10,720 nt of DNA from Phoronis ovalis. Taxonomy: Eukaryota; Phoronida; Phoronidae. Every line of letters starts with the position of its first letter. Position 1 is the stretch's first letter. Positions 1 through 9,938 of the stretch are shown piece after piece. A model generated the notes under the pieces. That model was given only the letters and a program-made list of their open reading frames with translations, was not told the DNA's origin and made no database searches. Where the stretch lies: positions 1 through 10,720 of the forward strand of contig JAOXYB010060701.1 in NCBI GenBank assembly GCA_028565635.1, read 5' to 3'. A program made the position numbers and the translations under genes.

Positions 1-3000
1 AGCCATTTCATTTTTTTTCCTGTATATTAAATATGTTGTTGTTTTTCCTTTTATATTATGTAAATTAGTGTAAAAGGTTAGCTGGCCTAATAAACACCAT
101 TACTTAACAATTTAATTTTATTCTTAAATGATTGTTATTCGTTTTAAATTTAAATTTTGCTTCGTCAAACGCACCACAAATTAATTTTCAAATTAAGTAG
201 ATATGTATATAGATATTGCAAATTAAAAATAACAAAAAACACTGTAAACGTACACCGAAAATATAATTTAAGAGGCGTCTCGATGTCTTTCATAGCTGTC
301 ATATCAAATAATTTAATAATTTTGCATGTATTATTTCTCCTCAATATGCGGTGGTGGCCTATACTCTATCAATTTCACTTTAAATGACTAAATTATTTTT
401 GCTTTTGTTGCAAATATGAATAGATGAAAACGATATGTAGAAAACCTGGTCGCAACTTGTATATTTCAACAAAGAATTCAAATTAAGTTTGGTCACATAT
501 GGTGTACACATTTACATAGAGATATATAAACTTCACCGGTTTAGAAATTGATTATTTTGTCTGTTTTATTATTCTGAAGGACTTTTACAGAAATATACCA
601 CACGTTGATAGCGTGTACCTAACATCAGTTGCAAGCAATGTGCCTCAATAATACGGATAATACGAAAACATCAATTCCAAAAATTATTGACGCACGAGTT
701 GCTGTCTTATTTTGATGTTTTGATTTGATTAATTTCAATAAGAATTACAGTATGACATATAAGGTAAAAAATAAGTTAATTGGGATACATTTATTTTTTA
801 AATAAAACTTTTTAAGTAGTCTAGTTTATTTTTAATGGTCTATTTCCGCGCAATGGTTAATTGGTATAATACCAAGAATTCCCTTTTCAATTGTTTGTTT
901 ATTAATTACATTGTGTGCTTATCAAATGGGCAATAAAAACATCTTACCACAAAAAATTAATAAATAACAAAAGAGAGATCGTTAATGACTATGTGAAATT
1001 CAATATCTACAGAGGTTGCGCTGGATCACACCTATTGTTTTCTTTATTTTACTATTGCAATTATTTTTAGTTTTTAAAACTGCATTGTATATTATTAGAT
1101 TTTTTAAATTAATATATCAGATATTTTATTGGAAGATATCAATACATGTCAGTTTGGATAATCTGTAGTCCTGTGCACGATTGTATGCTGAAATAAATAG
1201 TTTTTCAATGATTATATAAAAACTCTTAAGGATGTCCAATATGGAGTTATTTAGTGCTCACCTCGTGACAGTATACCTTACCCTGTTTTATACACATTGT
1301 AAACTTGAGAGACAAACCTTGTACTTTACACGTTGATTAGTGCAGAATAAATGTGCAATCACGGGCTGCAATGTGCAGAAAGAGAGGAGTGGAAAACAGA
1401 TACAATTTCTCAGAAAAAAAACGTGTTTCTTAATTAAATAATTGCGACTAATTGAGGAGATAATGTTAATGAGTTCGCTGCATATTTATTAGCTTGAATC
1501 ATAATGAAAAACGCGACCCATTTAATTATTACTTGTTTAAAACACATAGCAGAGTGATTTATTTGTTGTGATGTCTTACATACAGCAATTATCAAATTAA
1601 TTATCGTTTGCCTCGGTCTATTTTCTATCACTACATTGTGTGAATTTCGGAAAGAAAGAATGATTTTATTAATCCTGTATTTCTGAGCATATGTAGTTTG
1701 TATGTGCGCAACTATTTTGCAATTATAGTTAGGATCTGAAGATCTTATCATGTTTAGCTTTTTTGTCAAACTGTAGAGGGTTGTTTTTTATATTATTAAA
1801 TTTCAAAATTTTCTCCGAACACAGTAAGCATGCCACTGTGTTTCTATTGTTTTAAATTAATGACTAGCGGAATATTCTATTTCTCAGTATAAAAGAATAA
1901 GTCTAAAAATTCAGCCGCACGGTTTTAAAGCTTTTCTTCGAATATAAGGAAGTACATGCGTTAAAGAAATGTTGACATTTCTTGAGTTAACGATTCCTGT
2001 ATGCAAAATCATTAGTCGACATGAAAATCACAAATTTTCAAATTTAAGACTATATGCATTGAAGCTGGGGTCCCATGATGAAATATAACGATATGGGATC
2101 TTTTTATCCGTTGTAATATTGAAGAACTATCTCAAATTTATCCCAGCAAGTCAAAACAAGTGTCTTTATACGATGATTGTGTATTATGGTATTACATTAA
2201 TTGAATTTATCTAATTTATAAAGTTAAGAAAGTGTAAATGAGTTGATCCATTTAGTTTATAAATTCAAGATTTAATAGTTAATACTTGTTAATAATGATT
2301 AAAGGTGAGTATCTAAACAGTGAGGTCAGCTTATTGAATTTTTAAATAGGAAAATATACGATTAAAAGTTTTAACCAAATGAAATGCCGGGATGAAATGA
2401 TTGCTTGCCTAAGAAGAAAACAAACCAAATCTTTCATTTTGTCTAAGTTTGCAAGTTTTAAACTGATTTTTAAGTCCAAAAGTTTGTCCATTCATACATT
2501 TATAATGGTGAAAACGTTGAGTAATGAACACCCAGGAGGGGTATTTTAATATCTTAAAAGACTAATACGAGATAATCCAGGTTTAGAACCATTTACTGTA
2601 CTACAAATAGAGCTTAAGATTCACTAAGAACAAGTATAGTATTCATGCAAAAACTAGAGTTTCTAACTGGACTCTTTTCTTTCATAGCTTATTGAAAAAT
2701 TTGAAATGATTTAAATGAGTGTTGTTTTCAGTACTTTTCAAGTGGATATATAACAATTTGTCGGTTGATTGGCCATTTTAAAGGAAATAAACTAAACATT
2801 TTACAACAGTAGCCAAGTCAGTAAGTGGACGCAATTACCTTGACATTTAGAGCGTAGCCAAAATTCGACGACTGGTAGAGAAACAATGCGCATATCGTAT
2901 GTAAGAGTAAAGTGAAATAACTGCATCGTGTTCTATACAACAAGAATATGTAATATGATGGGAAAATGAAAAAATATTAACTTAGAACTACTGATTCACA

Positions 3001-3253
3001 TCACAAAAAGGCAGTTTACGCAAATTAACCTAAGTTTTATGCCCATTATAGACTAATTTATTATAATTTAGTGATTATTAGTTAGTCGTGGGAGCGTATT
3101 ATTTTGCTACAGTAAGGCGGATCCCAGATCATTTCCTGAGAGTCAATAACACATTACGAGTTTAAAAAATCCTGGTACTCGTTACCGTGGAAATGAACTG
3201 TCTTAAAGAAAAAGTACATAAAATATCACACAAAGACCAAATTGATGGGCAAA
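1..3253. other. AT-rich non-coding stretch, no supported gene
   Basis: I see nothing firmly annotatable here. The sequence is AT-rich with many short A or T runs and frequent stops in all six frames. Frames such as 157-387 (plus) begin with non-ATG codons and encode low-complexity peptides of the kind this composition gives by chance. The longest frame in the window lies inside, on the minus strand at 1434-1751 (105 residues from an ATG). It has no recognisable domain and is discussed as a finding rather than called a gene. No tRNA A/B boxes, terminal inverted repeats or long tandem repeats were seen. It is probably intergenic or intronic DNA of a eukaryote. Confidence 0.6.
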
Positions 3254-3279
3254 ACACGCGTCTCAATCAAGTCGCGTGT
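3254..3279. repeat. Short GC-rich inverted repeat (7-bp arms)
   Basis: ACACGCG at 3254-3260 is repeated as its exact reverse complement CGCGTGT at 3273-3279, with a 12-nt spacer. The arms are much richer in G+C than their surroundings and contain two CpG steps each, which is uncommon in this background. It could fold into a small hairpin or be a paired protein-binding site. There is no adjacent gene or T-run to suggest a specific job, and the arms are short enough to be coincidental. Confidence 0.4.
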
Positions 3280-6200
3280 CAAAGTTTGTTTTAATCTTTT
3301 TGCAAGATTGGTTTAGCTTAAGCTCGCAATTAGTTCGATTTTCTATCATACCTTAGGTAATACTGATTGACTTCAAATCTGACCAAGTTGAGAGATTTAT
3401 CCTTTCTTAAAATCCTTTCTGTCAATGGTAAACGAAGGAATACAACCACTTTTTGATGTCCATATATACACCCAAATGACATAATAATTAAATATAAGAC
3501 TTTTTGATCAACTAATTACTTATAATTAATGAAAGTTACATTCCCATTTCTTAACTACACGTACATCAAAACTTTTCTTAATTTTAACAGAAAAAGCTAA
3601 AGTTTACTGTTGATGACAGCCGTCACGTAATGATCGTTATAAGGTAATTGTTATTGTTTTTTCAATGCAGCATTTTGCTCCTCACGTTCGTATATACTTG
3701 CATTGCCAAATTAAACAAGAAAAGAACATTCTTGACTTGTTTTCATTTACTTTCCACATACATTATCATTAAACATTTCAACTTCAAAACTTTTCTAAAT
3801 TATGGCTCAACATGCTTCAAAATTTGATAAAAATTGAATGAAAGAAAACAGTTAATATTTATATATACTTGCTTGCAAAGGAATTCTCTCATGTCTAATT
3901 CATTTAACAATTGTTAGTACGGTTAGTATAATTTGTAGCAATTACGATTAATGAAACTAATAGATTCCTATTCATTTCAATTAGAGATGTAGGTAACTTA
4001 TTTTCTTACGCCTCGGGCTGTTCTGGCGTATTGTGTAACACATCGCGTCAATACATCGCAAATGGTCAGATCATGAAAGTTTGGGCGTGGGACAACATTT
4101 TACTATAAGAAAGTCTAAATCGCAGTTTTACGACTAATACGAGTTAATGAAGTATGATTTCTAGAGATTTCTAATTCTTTTGAGGTGGAGCTGATATCAA
4201 CGTTTCATAGCATTATGTACAATTCGAGACTTTCTTTGTTTTACTTAGTAAATGATTTTTAAAAATAAATAATTTATTTTATATTGCGACAATTATGCGT
4301 TTGTGATTTACAATTCTTGGTGCAATAAAATAGTTATAATTTACCTATATTAATATTATATGTAAACAAAGATATTTTAAAAATCAAACATAGGAAAATG
4401 TAAGTAAACACTAATAAATAACATCACGATCGATTCCAAAAAAGAAAATCATATCACATTAATTTTTTACGCACATTAATAGCTACATTTTGAATCACTT
4501 ATTTCATTTATACATGAACCTGATAATTATACACCATTGTCTCATTTTCTTAACGGGGAGCCTAACTAGACACAAAGCAGAACATGTGTATCGATTTGTC
4601 CTGATGTACTTGTCTCTTTAATTGTCAAATTACAAAATTGGTCGGTTCGTCATTCTCAGTCTGTTCCAGATTTTCGTGTAAATTAAAGAATTTTTAATCC
4701 GTTTATTGCTTTTTATTTTTAAATCTAAATAAATACGTAAAAAAATAATGCGAATGCAGGAGAACTGGGAGACGCGTATGAAGAAGTGGTTAAATTATTT
4801 TTCTAGATATTTCCTGAACTGTGACATTTCTATAATATAATCACGGTAATTAATAAATTATTGCAATATTGTTAATGCACCAGTTTTTCGTAACATGTGG
4901 TCTGATTTCTCAATAAATTCCATTGTTCTTTTACAAACTCTGCTTCAAATGGTTGCTAAGTGTCATAAGTTGCATTTTCTCTTAAATTTGATTGTCACCT
5001 TTTGATGAGTAAATTTAGTTACAGGTAAATATAAGGTTTCAGTTACATGGCGAGTCGACCTGCTGTGTACAGGTGCATGTAAAAGTGCCTTATTGTACGC
5101 TGAGATTGAGCGTAAACAAAGCCTGTTTCATGAAGAAGTCCGATACGCAAAATATGAAATGAACCGCTCTAATCGAGGGACACCCGAATTGCTATTTTTT
5201 AGTTATTGATATGCAATATAAACTTCCTGGCATAGATGTCAGATAGTTTCAATCATTATCTGAATATTTATGCCAATAACTCTTTTTTCAAGCGCACTGG
5301 AGACATTTACATAAGATTATAAATTTACAAAATGTTTGGAGAAATTTTTTCTCAAATGTTTCCTAAAATTTTGCATAAGACCATGCAAGCGTAAAGTTTT
5401 ACCATCTGTAAAGTGGAGAAAGGTTATACATTTTCCGGATTAGGAAGTCTGGAAAGCACTAAAAAATGAAAGCAGTTTTTGTACTACATCAATTTGCCCT
5501 AACATAGCTCAATCATCTCATATATCACAGCTACAAAGAGCTTTATAGATAGAACAACCCATCTTCCTATAGAGCTAATTAAGGGTTGCAGGTGCCTTGT
5601 CGTCTAAGGTTGCTAAAAATTTTGATATTGAATTTCTTTTTACACCTTTTTGTAAAAATCAATTACTTTTCAAGTAATAAGTTTTAAGTGAAATTGCCTA
5701 TTTCCTGTTAGAATGTTGTCCAATTTTTAAACACGGACCGTTGAAATGCAAGCGTATTTTTTCTATTTTATGGAAATACTTTGAAAAGGTTTTTGTCGTT
5801 AGGTTTTTTGCATTCGACTGAAGAGCAAAATAGCATAATATTTGAAGAAAACAAGCAATGACATACAAGCACAGTAACATTCAAATTTTAAATGAAGCAA
5901 ACCATATGGTGAAAATGCACGTTTTACAGTTTAGTCACACTGAAGCTTGATATGATATTACTTTCCGCAAAAATTTCTTTACAAATTTTGACCAATAACT
6001 TTCATAAGTCATTAAGTGCAGAACTATTGTATTTAAGCAGAAATGTTTATACGAGTGCTGTATTGAAGTAAACAAAATAAATAAAGCGCACCTGAACTAC
6101 CGGAAAATTTAACGAGTTAGGGATGGATTACGTCACTTTTCGGATATATTTTAACTGTTAACTTCCCTTTTCCCTGGGACCCAAGTATTTCCTTTTGTCA

Positions 6201-6438
6201 CTTTTTCTTGGTACTTACTACTTTATATCTTTCATGTTCATTGTAAACAAGCATCTGTGCAACTTAAAACAAGGTAACCGATGTCACAATATTACGTAAA
6301 CATTCCATTTTTTCACGCTACAGAGGTAGTCAGCGGACAAAGGGATAGATGAAGGTAGATCAAGTGGATGAGAATAAGCAATCTTTTTTTTAATTTCTAA
6401 AGTTGAGTTAAATAATTGTAAAAAACGATCCATAAAAA
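3280..6438. other. AT-rich non-coding stretch with weak exon-like and GC-richer patches
   Basis: No gene can be called. Besides the exon candidate at 3591-3643, there are two GC-richer patches. In one, around 4010-4090, a plus frame is open from 3932 to 4108 (58 residues, no initiating ATG near its start). In the other, around 5040-5170, a plus frame is open from 5019 to 5162 (47 residues). Neither peptide is recognisable. A minus frame at 5698-5880 starts with ATG and a hydrophobic stretch but continues into unremarkable sequence. These lengths are common by chance at this base composition. The patches could be remnants of decayed mobile elements. Confidence 0.55.
3591..3643 (+). other. Weak candidate internal exon, 53 bp
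   Basis: A pyrimidine-rich tract followed by TTTTAACAG ends at 3590 and looks like a good 3' splice site. The next 53 bases run to ATAAG|GTAATT at 3644, a moderate 5' splice site. Only one of three frames is open. It gives 17 complete codons with the peptide KKLKFTVDDSRHVMIVI, then two bases of a split codon. The other two frames contain stops. No domain is recognisable. Joined directly to the 7694 candidate this would create a stop, so another exon would have to lie between them. It could equally be a chance arrangement of splice-like words. Confidence 0.15.
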
Positions 6439-6585
6439 CTAAAAATATTTCATAGAGTGGAGCGTCCGCCTCTGTTTTATTAATGTACTGCGATACTTGT
6501 GGCGTTGAAGACTCGTCAACTTTTGGAATGCCGCCTTTACGTTAGTGTATGTCAAGCCCGATGTCAAGGTGCCTACAGGGATAAT
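6439..6585 (-). mobile_element. Relic of a non-LTR retrotransposon (LINE) reverse transcriptase, C-terminal part
   Basis: The minus frame is open for 48 codons and closed by TAG at 6439-6441. Its peptide carries GTLTS (residues 5-9), then VKAAFQKL (16-23), then a basic stretch RHKYRSTLIKQRRTLHSM (28-45). The order of a short turn, an A-A-F-x-K-L helix, basic residues with S/T, then K-x-R and S-M resembles the region just after the catalytic core of LINE-type reverse transcriptases in many animal genomes. The catalytic YADD box is not in this frame, and the hydrophobic LLYG-like segment expected next is missing. The fragment is therefore truncated and non-functional. The segment is clearly richer in G+C than its flanks, as expected for a decaying coding insertion. 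An alternative is a minus-strand exon, because TTTTTTTAAATTATCCCTGTAG-like sequence just upstream looks like a splice acceptor. The family call rests on pattern memory, not on a search. Confidence 0.4.
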
Positions 6586-6943
6586 TTAAAAAAAGATCTA
6601 TTATAACAAGGTAATAGAATCAAATAACAAATGTTCTAAAGTAAACATTCTTTTTTGTAGAAATGACATTTTCCCAAACATTTAAAATGGTGTTAATTTC
6701 GTACATGAAAAAAACATTCGCATTCAAATGTAAATTTTAATGCAGACGTTGAAAGGAGCGGGGTAATTTTCTACTTCATTTACGCTGATATTTGAGCCGC
6801 GGTAATGTTTAGTAGTAATAAATTTCGACAACCTTACTGCGCCTAATTATAATTCAATATCAAAACTCCTCCCACTTATTCACAAAACTGACATTGTTAT
6901 TTTTAAAACTTCACACCCTTTATATAAATTAATTATGATAAAG

Positions 6944-6972
6944 CGTGCACCAGCTAAGGAGGCTAATACAAG
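6944..6972 (+). other. Very weak candidate upstream exon ending at a good splice donor
   Basis: CAAG|GTATGT at 6969-6978 is a convincing 5' splice site. The frame that ends with one base of a split codon reads VHQLRRLIQ. If joined to the candidate exon at 7694 it would complete a glycine codon (G+GT) and continue without a stop. Upstream this frame meets TAA at 6940-6942, so an exon in it would have to begin at or after 6943. The AG at 6942-6943 is a possible acceptor but has a poor pyrimidine tract. The left end is therefore uncertain and the exon would be tiny. The same frame also continues unspliced to 7199, which is the alternative explanation. Confidence 0.12.
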
Positions 6973-7286
6973 GTATGTTATTTTCAACTTTGGAAAACGT
7001 TATTCCAAGTTTTTGCAGGTCTCTTTTTGACGCTTGGGTACTAAACTTTCTATATCAATTTATCCGTTTAAAATGTGTATATTTTAAACCGGGATTTATG
7101 CAGAGAAAATTTTCAATCAAATTAACATTCTGTTTACCATGCAATGATTGGTATATTACAATCCCTCCGCCACAGATAAATTCGTTCTTTTTCATATAAT
7201 ATATATATAACTTAACAATTAACCACGTTCTCAGACACCTTACTAAAAAGAGATTTAAATTTTGTCATTGATAATTGCCTCAAAGT

Positions 7287-7457
7287 TCAATGTGCTTTTA
7301 ATTTACAAATACTAAGGATCCATTTTTGTTCTGCGCAGTAACATTTACAGTTATCCGTCAAGGTAAATCCTGATTGGTTAATAGTTCTGTCTTTACATGT
7401 TGCAGTCCCAGTCAATGCACACATTCTCAGATAAGCCTTCATTCTGTGATCAATCAT
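7287..7457 (-). CDS. Cysteine-rich small ORF, vWF-C-like pattern, possible terminal exon
   Basis: From the ATG at 7455-7457 the minus frame encodes 56 residues and ends at TGA. Six cysteines fall at residues 13, 21, 37, 39, 41 and 51, far more than random AT-rich DNA would give. They are spaced C-x7-C-x15-C-x-C-x-C-x9-C. A glycine sits at 30, an F-T at 31-32, an acidic D-N pair before the C-x-C-x-C cluster, and a tryptophan at 46. That arrangement is like the single von Willebrand factor type C modules that occur in large multi-exon families of secreted molluscan proteins. There is no signal peptide, so it would have to be a last exon fed by an upstream minus-strand exon. AG acceptors exist just before residues 6 and 12, but their pyrimidine tracts are poor. 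No clear polyadenylation signal follows. It overlaps the region between plus-strand exon candidates, so it would be an intronic antisense gene, a pseudogene fragment, or chance. Confidence 0.28.
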   Translation of the reverse strand: MIDHRMKAYLRMCALTGTATCKDRTINQSGFTLTDNCKCYCAEQKWILSICKLKAH

Positions 7458-7507
7458 TTTACGGGACGTTCGCACATTATAAGCACACGTAAGCTCAGGT
7501 TTACAAT

Positions 7508-7531
7508 CTTAAGCCTTGTTTTTAGCTTAAG
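7508..7531. repeat. Short inverted repeat CTTAAGC / GCTTAAG
   Basis: CTTAAGC is followed after 10 T-rich bases by its exact reverse complement GCTTAAG. The half-sites are themselves nearly palindromic. It could form a small hairpin. It lies about 50 bases upstream (in minus orientation) of the cysteine-rich frame, but nothing ties the two together, and repeats of this size occur by chance in AT-rich DNA. Confidence 0.3.
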
Positions 7532-7693
7532 CTTTTAAATATTTAGTGGCTGAAAGGATTTTCTCTTGAATTTGTATTTAATATTACCTACACCGTATTT
7601 GGACGATATTTATCACTACATCTTATAGTGCACATAGTAAAAACAGCTGACTGTAGTGAATGCATATTTGTATTGTTAAAAATTATTTTGCAG

Positions 7694-7778
7694 GTAATAT
7701 AATTGATGAATTAAAGGAAATCTGCGTTCAGGATTTGTTAGAACGAAAGCAATTGTTTAATACCCAAGAATTTATTTG
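7694..7778 (+). CDS. Candidate internal exon of an unidentified protein-coding gene
   Basis: The 3' splice site is TTATTTTGCAG ending at 7693, and the 5' splice site is TTTG|GTGAGT at 7779, a consensus donor. Between them are 85 bases in which only one frame is open. It has two bases completing a split codon, 27 full codons, then two bases of the next codon. The peptide starts NIIDELKEICVQDLLERKQ and continues LFNTQEFI. It is rich in charged residues and leucines and looks like an amphipathic helix. Reading straight on past the donor meets TGA at once, as expected if splicing ends the exon there. I do not recognise the protein family. Against it, the exon is low in G+C for an animal coding exon. 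A second candidate exon in matching phase lies at 8965, and a donor at 6973 could join in frame upstream. Confidence 0.38.
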
Positions 7779-8964
7779 GTGAGTACGATTTAAAGTAGTA
7801 ATGATTTATCCTAGTTTTATTTATACCTGTTTGATATTGCTGGAGTTAATGGTGCGGTTTAATAAGCAATCTGGTGAGCTTGATTAGCCTTGTTTTGTAT
7901 ATCTCTATGTATTATAACTCAGTGGGATTTCTGCATCTCTTTAGATATTTCTATTGAAATATTTCTAATATTTTCAATTTGAAGAGGATACGAAACGCTT
8001 GACTCTAGGATGTACGAACATAAACTTAATTTATGTAGATACATCACTTGTTGTGGTTAATCCGTGGATCATCTCCATTTTTAAAGCTTCTTATTTTCCC
8101 TGAGAGTACATATAAATTTGTAGAAATGGTCTATTATTTTTTACGATTTCATTTTAAAATTGTCCTAATTGTTCAAAAATGTTTGTTAATTTTGCATTAA
8201 CGTGCAGAATTTGACGAAATTCCTAGTGTTAAATAATGTACATGGAAAAAATATAGCATCGTACAGTCAATGCATAAAGTATATCTAAATTAAAATTTCC
8301 ATTTACAAAATTTATTTTGCGTGATACCTTGCGTATACTCCTATTTTAACTGATTAAACACAACTGGAATATTTATATTTGCCTATATAGAAACCATAAA
8401 GCGTTTGTTTATTTTCAATATCAAGACTGGATATATAATATTATGCAGTTCCTAGTTTTACAATAACTGGGGAATATACAGGCTATAATATATATATAGC
8501 TATGTTTATTTGATGTTTTGTATCCAATCGAAATTACGGAGATTAAAATATAATCATCCAACAACATAACAGGCTCAAGACGACATATTAATTCAGAAAT
8601 ATATGCATCGACGAACTCGACCATAACATAGCCAGTAAGGTAGAACGAATGGGAATGCTGCTTTGCAAAGGCTGTCATTATTTTTTGAGGTTCTGTTTTA
8701 AGTCCTAAGCAAATTCGGACACTATAACTAGAACATCGTTCCGTCTTCTGTAAGGTGCAGGATGCATCTCATTAATTAAATTTAACACTTCATCCAGAAC
8801 ACTTTTTCCATTTTTAAAATTTGAACTCGGTTAGTGAACGCCTGATCAAACAGAGTAGTATGCCTAACAAATATTACTTCCAATAACTACGCATGATTCA
8901 TAAATTAATTGAAAAATATAAGATACAGCTTCACTAGCCGTTATTCTAAATATTTAAAATTCAG
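7779..8964 (+). other. Probable intron between the two exon candidates, otherwise featureless
   Basis: If the flanking exon candidates are real, this is a 1,186-base GT-AG intron. It opens with GTGAGT and ends AAATATTTAAAATTCAG. It holds an AT-rich near-perfect inverted repeat at 7953-7978 (ATTGAAATATT / AATATTTTCAAT) and an alternating AT palindrome at 8482-8500. An 85-residue minus frame at 8421-8678 begins with a true ATG but has no recognisable domain and degenerates into I/Y-rich sequence over an AT repeat. I treat that frame as chance. Confidence 0.25.
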
Positions 8965-9009
8965 GATGTATATTGAGTATCTTCAATCAGAGCCAAGTCA
9001 CATAATATG
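8965..9009 (+). CDS. Weak candidate exon in phase with the 7694 exon
   Basis: TATTTAAAATTCAG ending at 8964 is an acceptable 3' splice site. ATATG|GTATAT at 9010 is a weak 5' splice site. The 45-base segment starts with one G, which would complete a TGG tryptophan codon with the two bases left by the exon at 7694-7778. It continues MYIEYLQSEPSHII and again leaves two bases (TG). If the donor is not used, the frame runs on WYIKHI and stops at TGA (9025-9027), giving a terminal exon instead. The compatible phase is the main support, and it has roughly a one-in-three chance of arising randomly. The product is not identified. Confidence 0.2.
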
Positions 9010-9938
9010 GTATATCAAACATATTTGACATCTACATCGATGTATTGGCGCCAAATTTGTAAACAGTGTTGTATGTTTCTAATGTAGGAATTACACCTTA
9101 AAATTCGATTAAATCTCATATGTTTGCTACATATTTATACTTTTAATATACAGGTTAAACTGTATTAGTAGATCGCGAAAGCTTATTGCAGATAATAAAT
9201 CCGAGAGTTCTACACGAGATTGACTGTCATAAAAATATCTGCTTCAATCTAATTTGCATATCGTCTGCAACAGCCTTGTGATCGATTTGTCACAAAACAG
9301 GTGATTTGAATTTTTTAATACATATAAAAAAGATTTTCAAATTACGGGAAACTGTTAATTTTCTTGAGTGCACTGGAAAGTATTTCTAACGGTTTGTAAG
9401 TTTTGTTGAAAATTTAAACAAGTTGCTAACCACAGTTTGTTTAATTATTATGGAGTAGGAGTGTCTTGTATATTCAGGCCTAATTATTACACACTATACT
9501 TTAACTCGATAATTTTGACCTAAAAGACCCTTACATTGGATAGATTAGATAAACGTTCACGAGTAAATAAGTTAGTTACCAAAATACGAAAACCAAAGTT
9601 AGCCCTCCCAGTTTGAACATCGGAACAAACATAAATTTGTGACCATAGTTATGAAAATATTTACATACAATGATGGTAAGGGCAGAAAACACCTTGATAG
9701 TCAAAGATAACTAAAAGGGAGATATTGTATGTGTGTATGTTCTTGTTATCTTCTACTCTATAATAATTTTATCTTGTAAAACGTATTGATGAGTCATTTA
9801 AGTCTTAGTGCAAGACAATACTGCAAGAAATAAAAAGATGGCGCAAAAACATTTTACTCGGATTATTTACGCACTGTGAGGGACGACGAGGTGTCATATT
9901 TAATAAATATGTTAAATGTCATCTAATTCGGAGAAAGC
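9010..9938. other. AT-rich non-coding stretch, nothing supported
   Basis: No frame of note, no RNA gene and no repeat family was seen. On the minus strand, TTTTTATTTCTTGCAG (about 9819-9834) resembles a strong splice acceptor. The sequence after it hits stops within a few codons in every frame, so no exon is proposed. Confidence 0.5.

Noticed and set aside
157-387. Plus-strand frame of 76 codons
   Set aside because: It starts at TTG, has no domain, is dominated by I/L/Y/N codons and is of a length expected by chance here.
1263-1370. Minus-strand terminal-exon-like frame after a strong pyrimidine tract ending TTGCAG
   Set aside because: It is open for only about 25 codons, with no recognisable motif and no linked upstream exon or clear polyadenylation signal.
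2066-2100. Imperfect hairpin GGTCCCAT / ATGGGATC
   Set aside because: It has a mismatch in the arm and a long AT-rich loop, with no supporting context.
2301-2310. AAAG|GTGAGT consensus donor on the plus strand
   Set aside because: All upstream frames are closed within a few codons, so no exon can be attached to it.
2839-2871. Minus-strand 33-bp segment between TTTCTCTACCAG and AAG|GTAATT splice-like signals
   Set aside because: The splice words are good, but the segment is tiny, two frames are open, and there is no partner exon.
2551-4145. Repeated 12-mer GACTAATACGAG near 2560 and 4132
   Set aside because: A few shared 12-mers are expected by chance in 10 kb of biased composition, and the flanks do not match.
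4748-4840. Plus-strand 30-residue ATG frame after an acceptor-like GAATGCAG
   Set aside because: No splice donor, no signal peptide and no known motif. It is too short to support alone.
5698-5880. Minus-strand 60-residue ATG frame with a hydrophobic N-terminus resembling a signal peptide
   Set aside because: The hydrophobicity follows from T-rich codons. The rest of the frame has no cysteine pattern or motif, no donor follows, and the length is common by chance.
6945-7199. Plus-strand 84-residue frame
   Set aside because: It begins at GTG and has no recognisable domain. Its first codons are better explained, if at all, as the end of a short exon at the 6973 donor.
8421-8678. Minus-strand 85-residue ATG frame
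   Set aside because: No motif was found, its second half is encoded by an AT-repeat region, and one or two such frames are expected by chance in this window.
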